A stretch of DNA of 15,060 bases, taken from positions 1-15,060 of the forward strand of contig JAGPGR010000011.1 in the NCBI GenBank assembly GCA_018055865.1, in the 5' to 3' direction. The first letter of the stretch is position 1; the number at the start of each line of letters is the position of its first letter. Shown here in pieces: positions 14,899 through 15,060 of this stretch. The notes under the pieces are model-generated. The model was not told the origin of the DNA. It made no database searches and was given only the letters and a program-made list of their open reading frames with translations. Source of the DNA: Paludibacteraceae bacterium (GTDB taxonomy: Bacteria > Bacteroidota > Bacteroidia > Bacteroidales > Paludibacteraceae). Made by a program: the position numbers and the translations under genes.

Positions 14899-15060
14899 TT
14901 TGAAATAGATAGTAGGAATTCCTCCATTTTTTTCGTGGTAGCTGAAAGTGAGCTGGCGTTCGGATTGTTGACTATGATGGCAAAAGCAAACTGTTTTCCG
15001 TTCGAACTGATGTAACCGGCATAGCTTTTTACCCGGTTGAATGTACCGCTTTTGGCCTGT
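14895..15060 (-). CDS. dacB: D-alanyl-D-alanine carboxypeptidase / endopeptidase, PBP4 (DacB) family, C-terminal end only
   Basis: Only the last 55 codons are in the window; the 5' part lies beyond base 15060. They read QAKSGTFNRVKSYAGYISSN, then GKQFAFAIIVNNPN and a tail ending KKMEEFLLSISK. In PBP4-type peptidases, which trim peptidoglycan cross-links in the periplasm, the third active-site motif is KTGT..GV..LAGYV followed by a strand like FAFIVN and a terminal helix. Here the motif is KSG, a variant I have seen in Bacteroidota members. The stop overlaps the birA start by ATGA. Family is likely; the exact subtype cannot be fixed from the fragment. Confidence 0.8.
   Translation of the reverse strand, partial: QAKSGTFNRVKSYAGYISSNGKQFAFAIIVNNPNASSLSATTKKMEEFLLSISK

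Overview
The window looks like chromosomal DNA from a member of the Bacteroidota, probably the order Bacteroidales. The evidence is a gldJ gene of the gliding/type IX secretion machinery, a folP-cdaA pair, a KorAB-type 2-oxoacid:ferredoxin oxidoreductase with a fused alpha-gamma subunit, TAnnTTTG-type -7 promoter boxes, mostly no Shine-Dalgarno sequences, and short C/G-rich intergenic repeats of a kind common in this phylum. Most of the content is housekeeping. I found no CRISPR array, insertion sequence, phage module, tRNA or rRNA.

Layout. From 1 to 7522 everything is read leftward. In transcription order: folP (dihydropteroate synthase), cdaA (diadenylate cyclase), a secreted PNGase F-like protein, purD, a sigma-54-type response regulator that lacks its DNA-binding domain, rpiB, a decayed Fic-family gene, and thiL (cut by the window edge). 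A 240-base AT-rich divergent spacer (7523-7762) separates this from a rightward block: gldJ, a clear intrinsic terminator, asnS, korA and korB. After a convergent spacer holding two inverted repeat copies, birA and the 3' end of a dacB-type gene are read leftward again.

How the genes relate. folP, cdaA and the PNGase-like gene are spaced by about 19 and 11 bases and probably form one transcript. thiL, purD, rpiB, folP, asnS and korAB are core metabolism (thiamine, purine, pentose phosphate, folate, asparaginyl-tRNA, 2-oxoacid oxidation). dacB and birA overlap by ATGA.

The items most worth a second look are: the PNGase F-like protein, which keeps two of three catalytic acids and has Asp for Glu at the third; the orphan HTH-less response regulator with a GSFTSA loop; and a family of six short repeats. 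One repeat copy supplies a Shine-Dalgarno-like sequence to thiL, one encodes the C-terminal tail of RpiB, and two form a long inverted pair between korB and birA. I do not see a clear new multi-gene system here.
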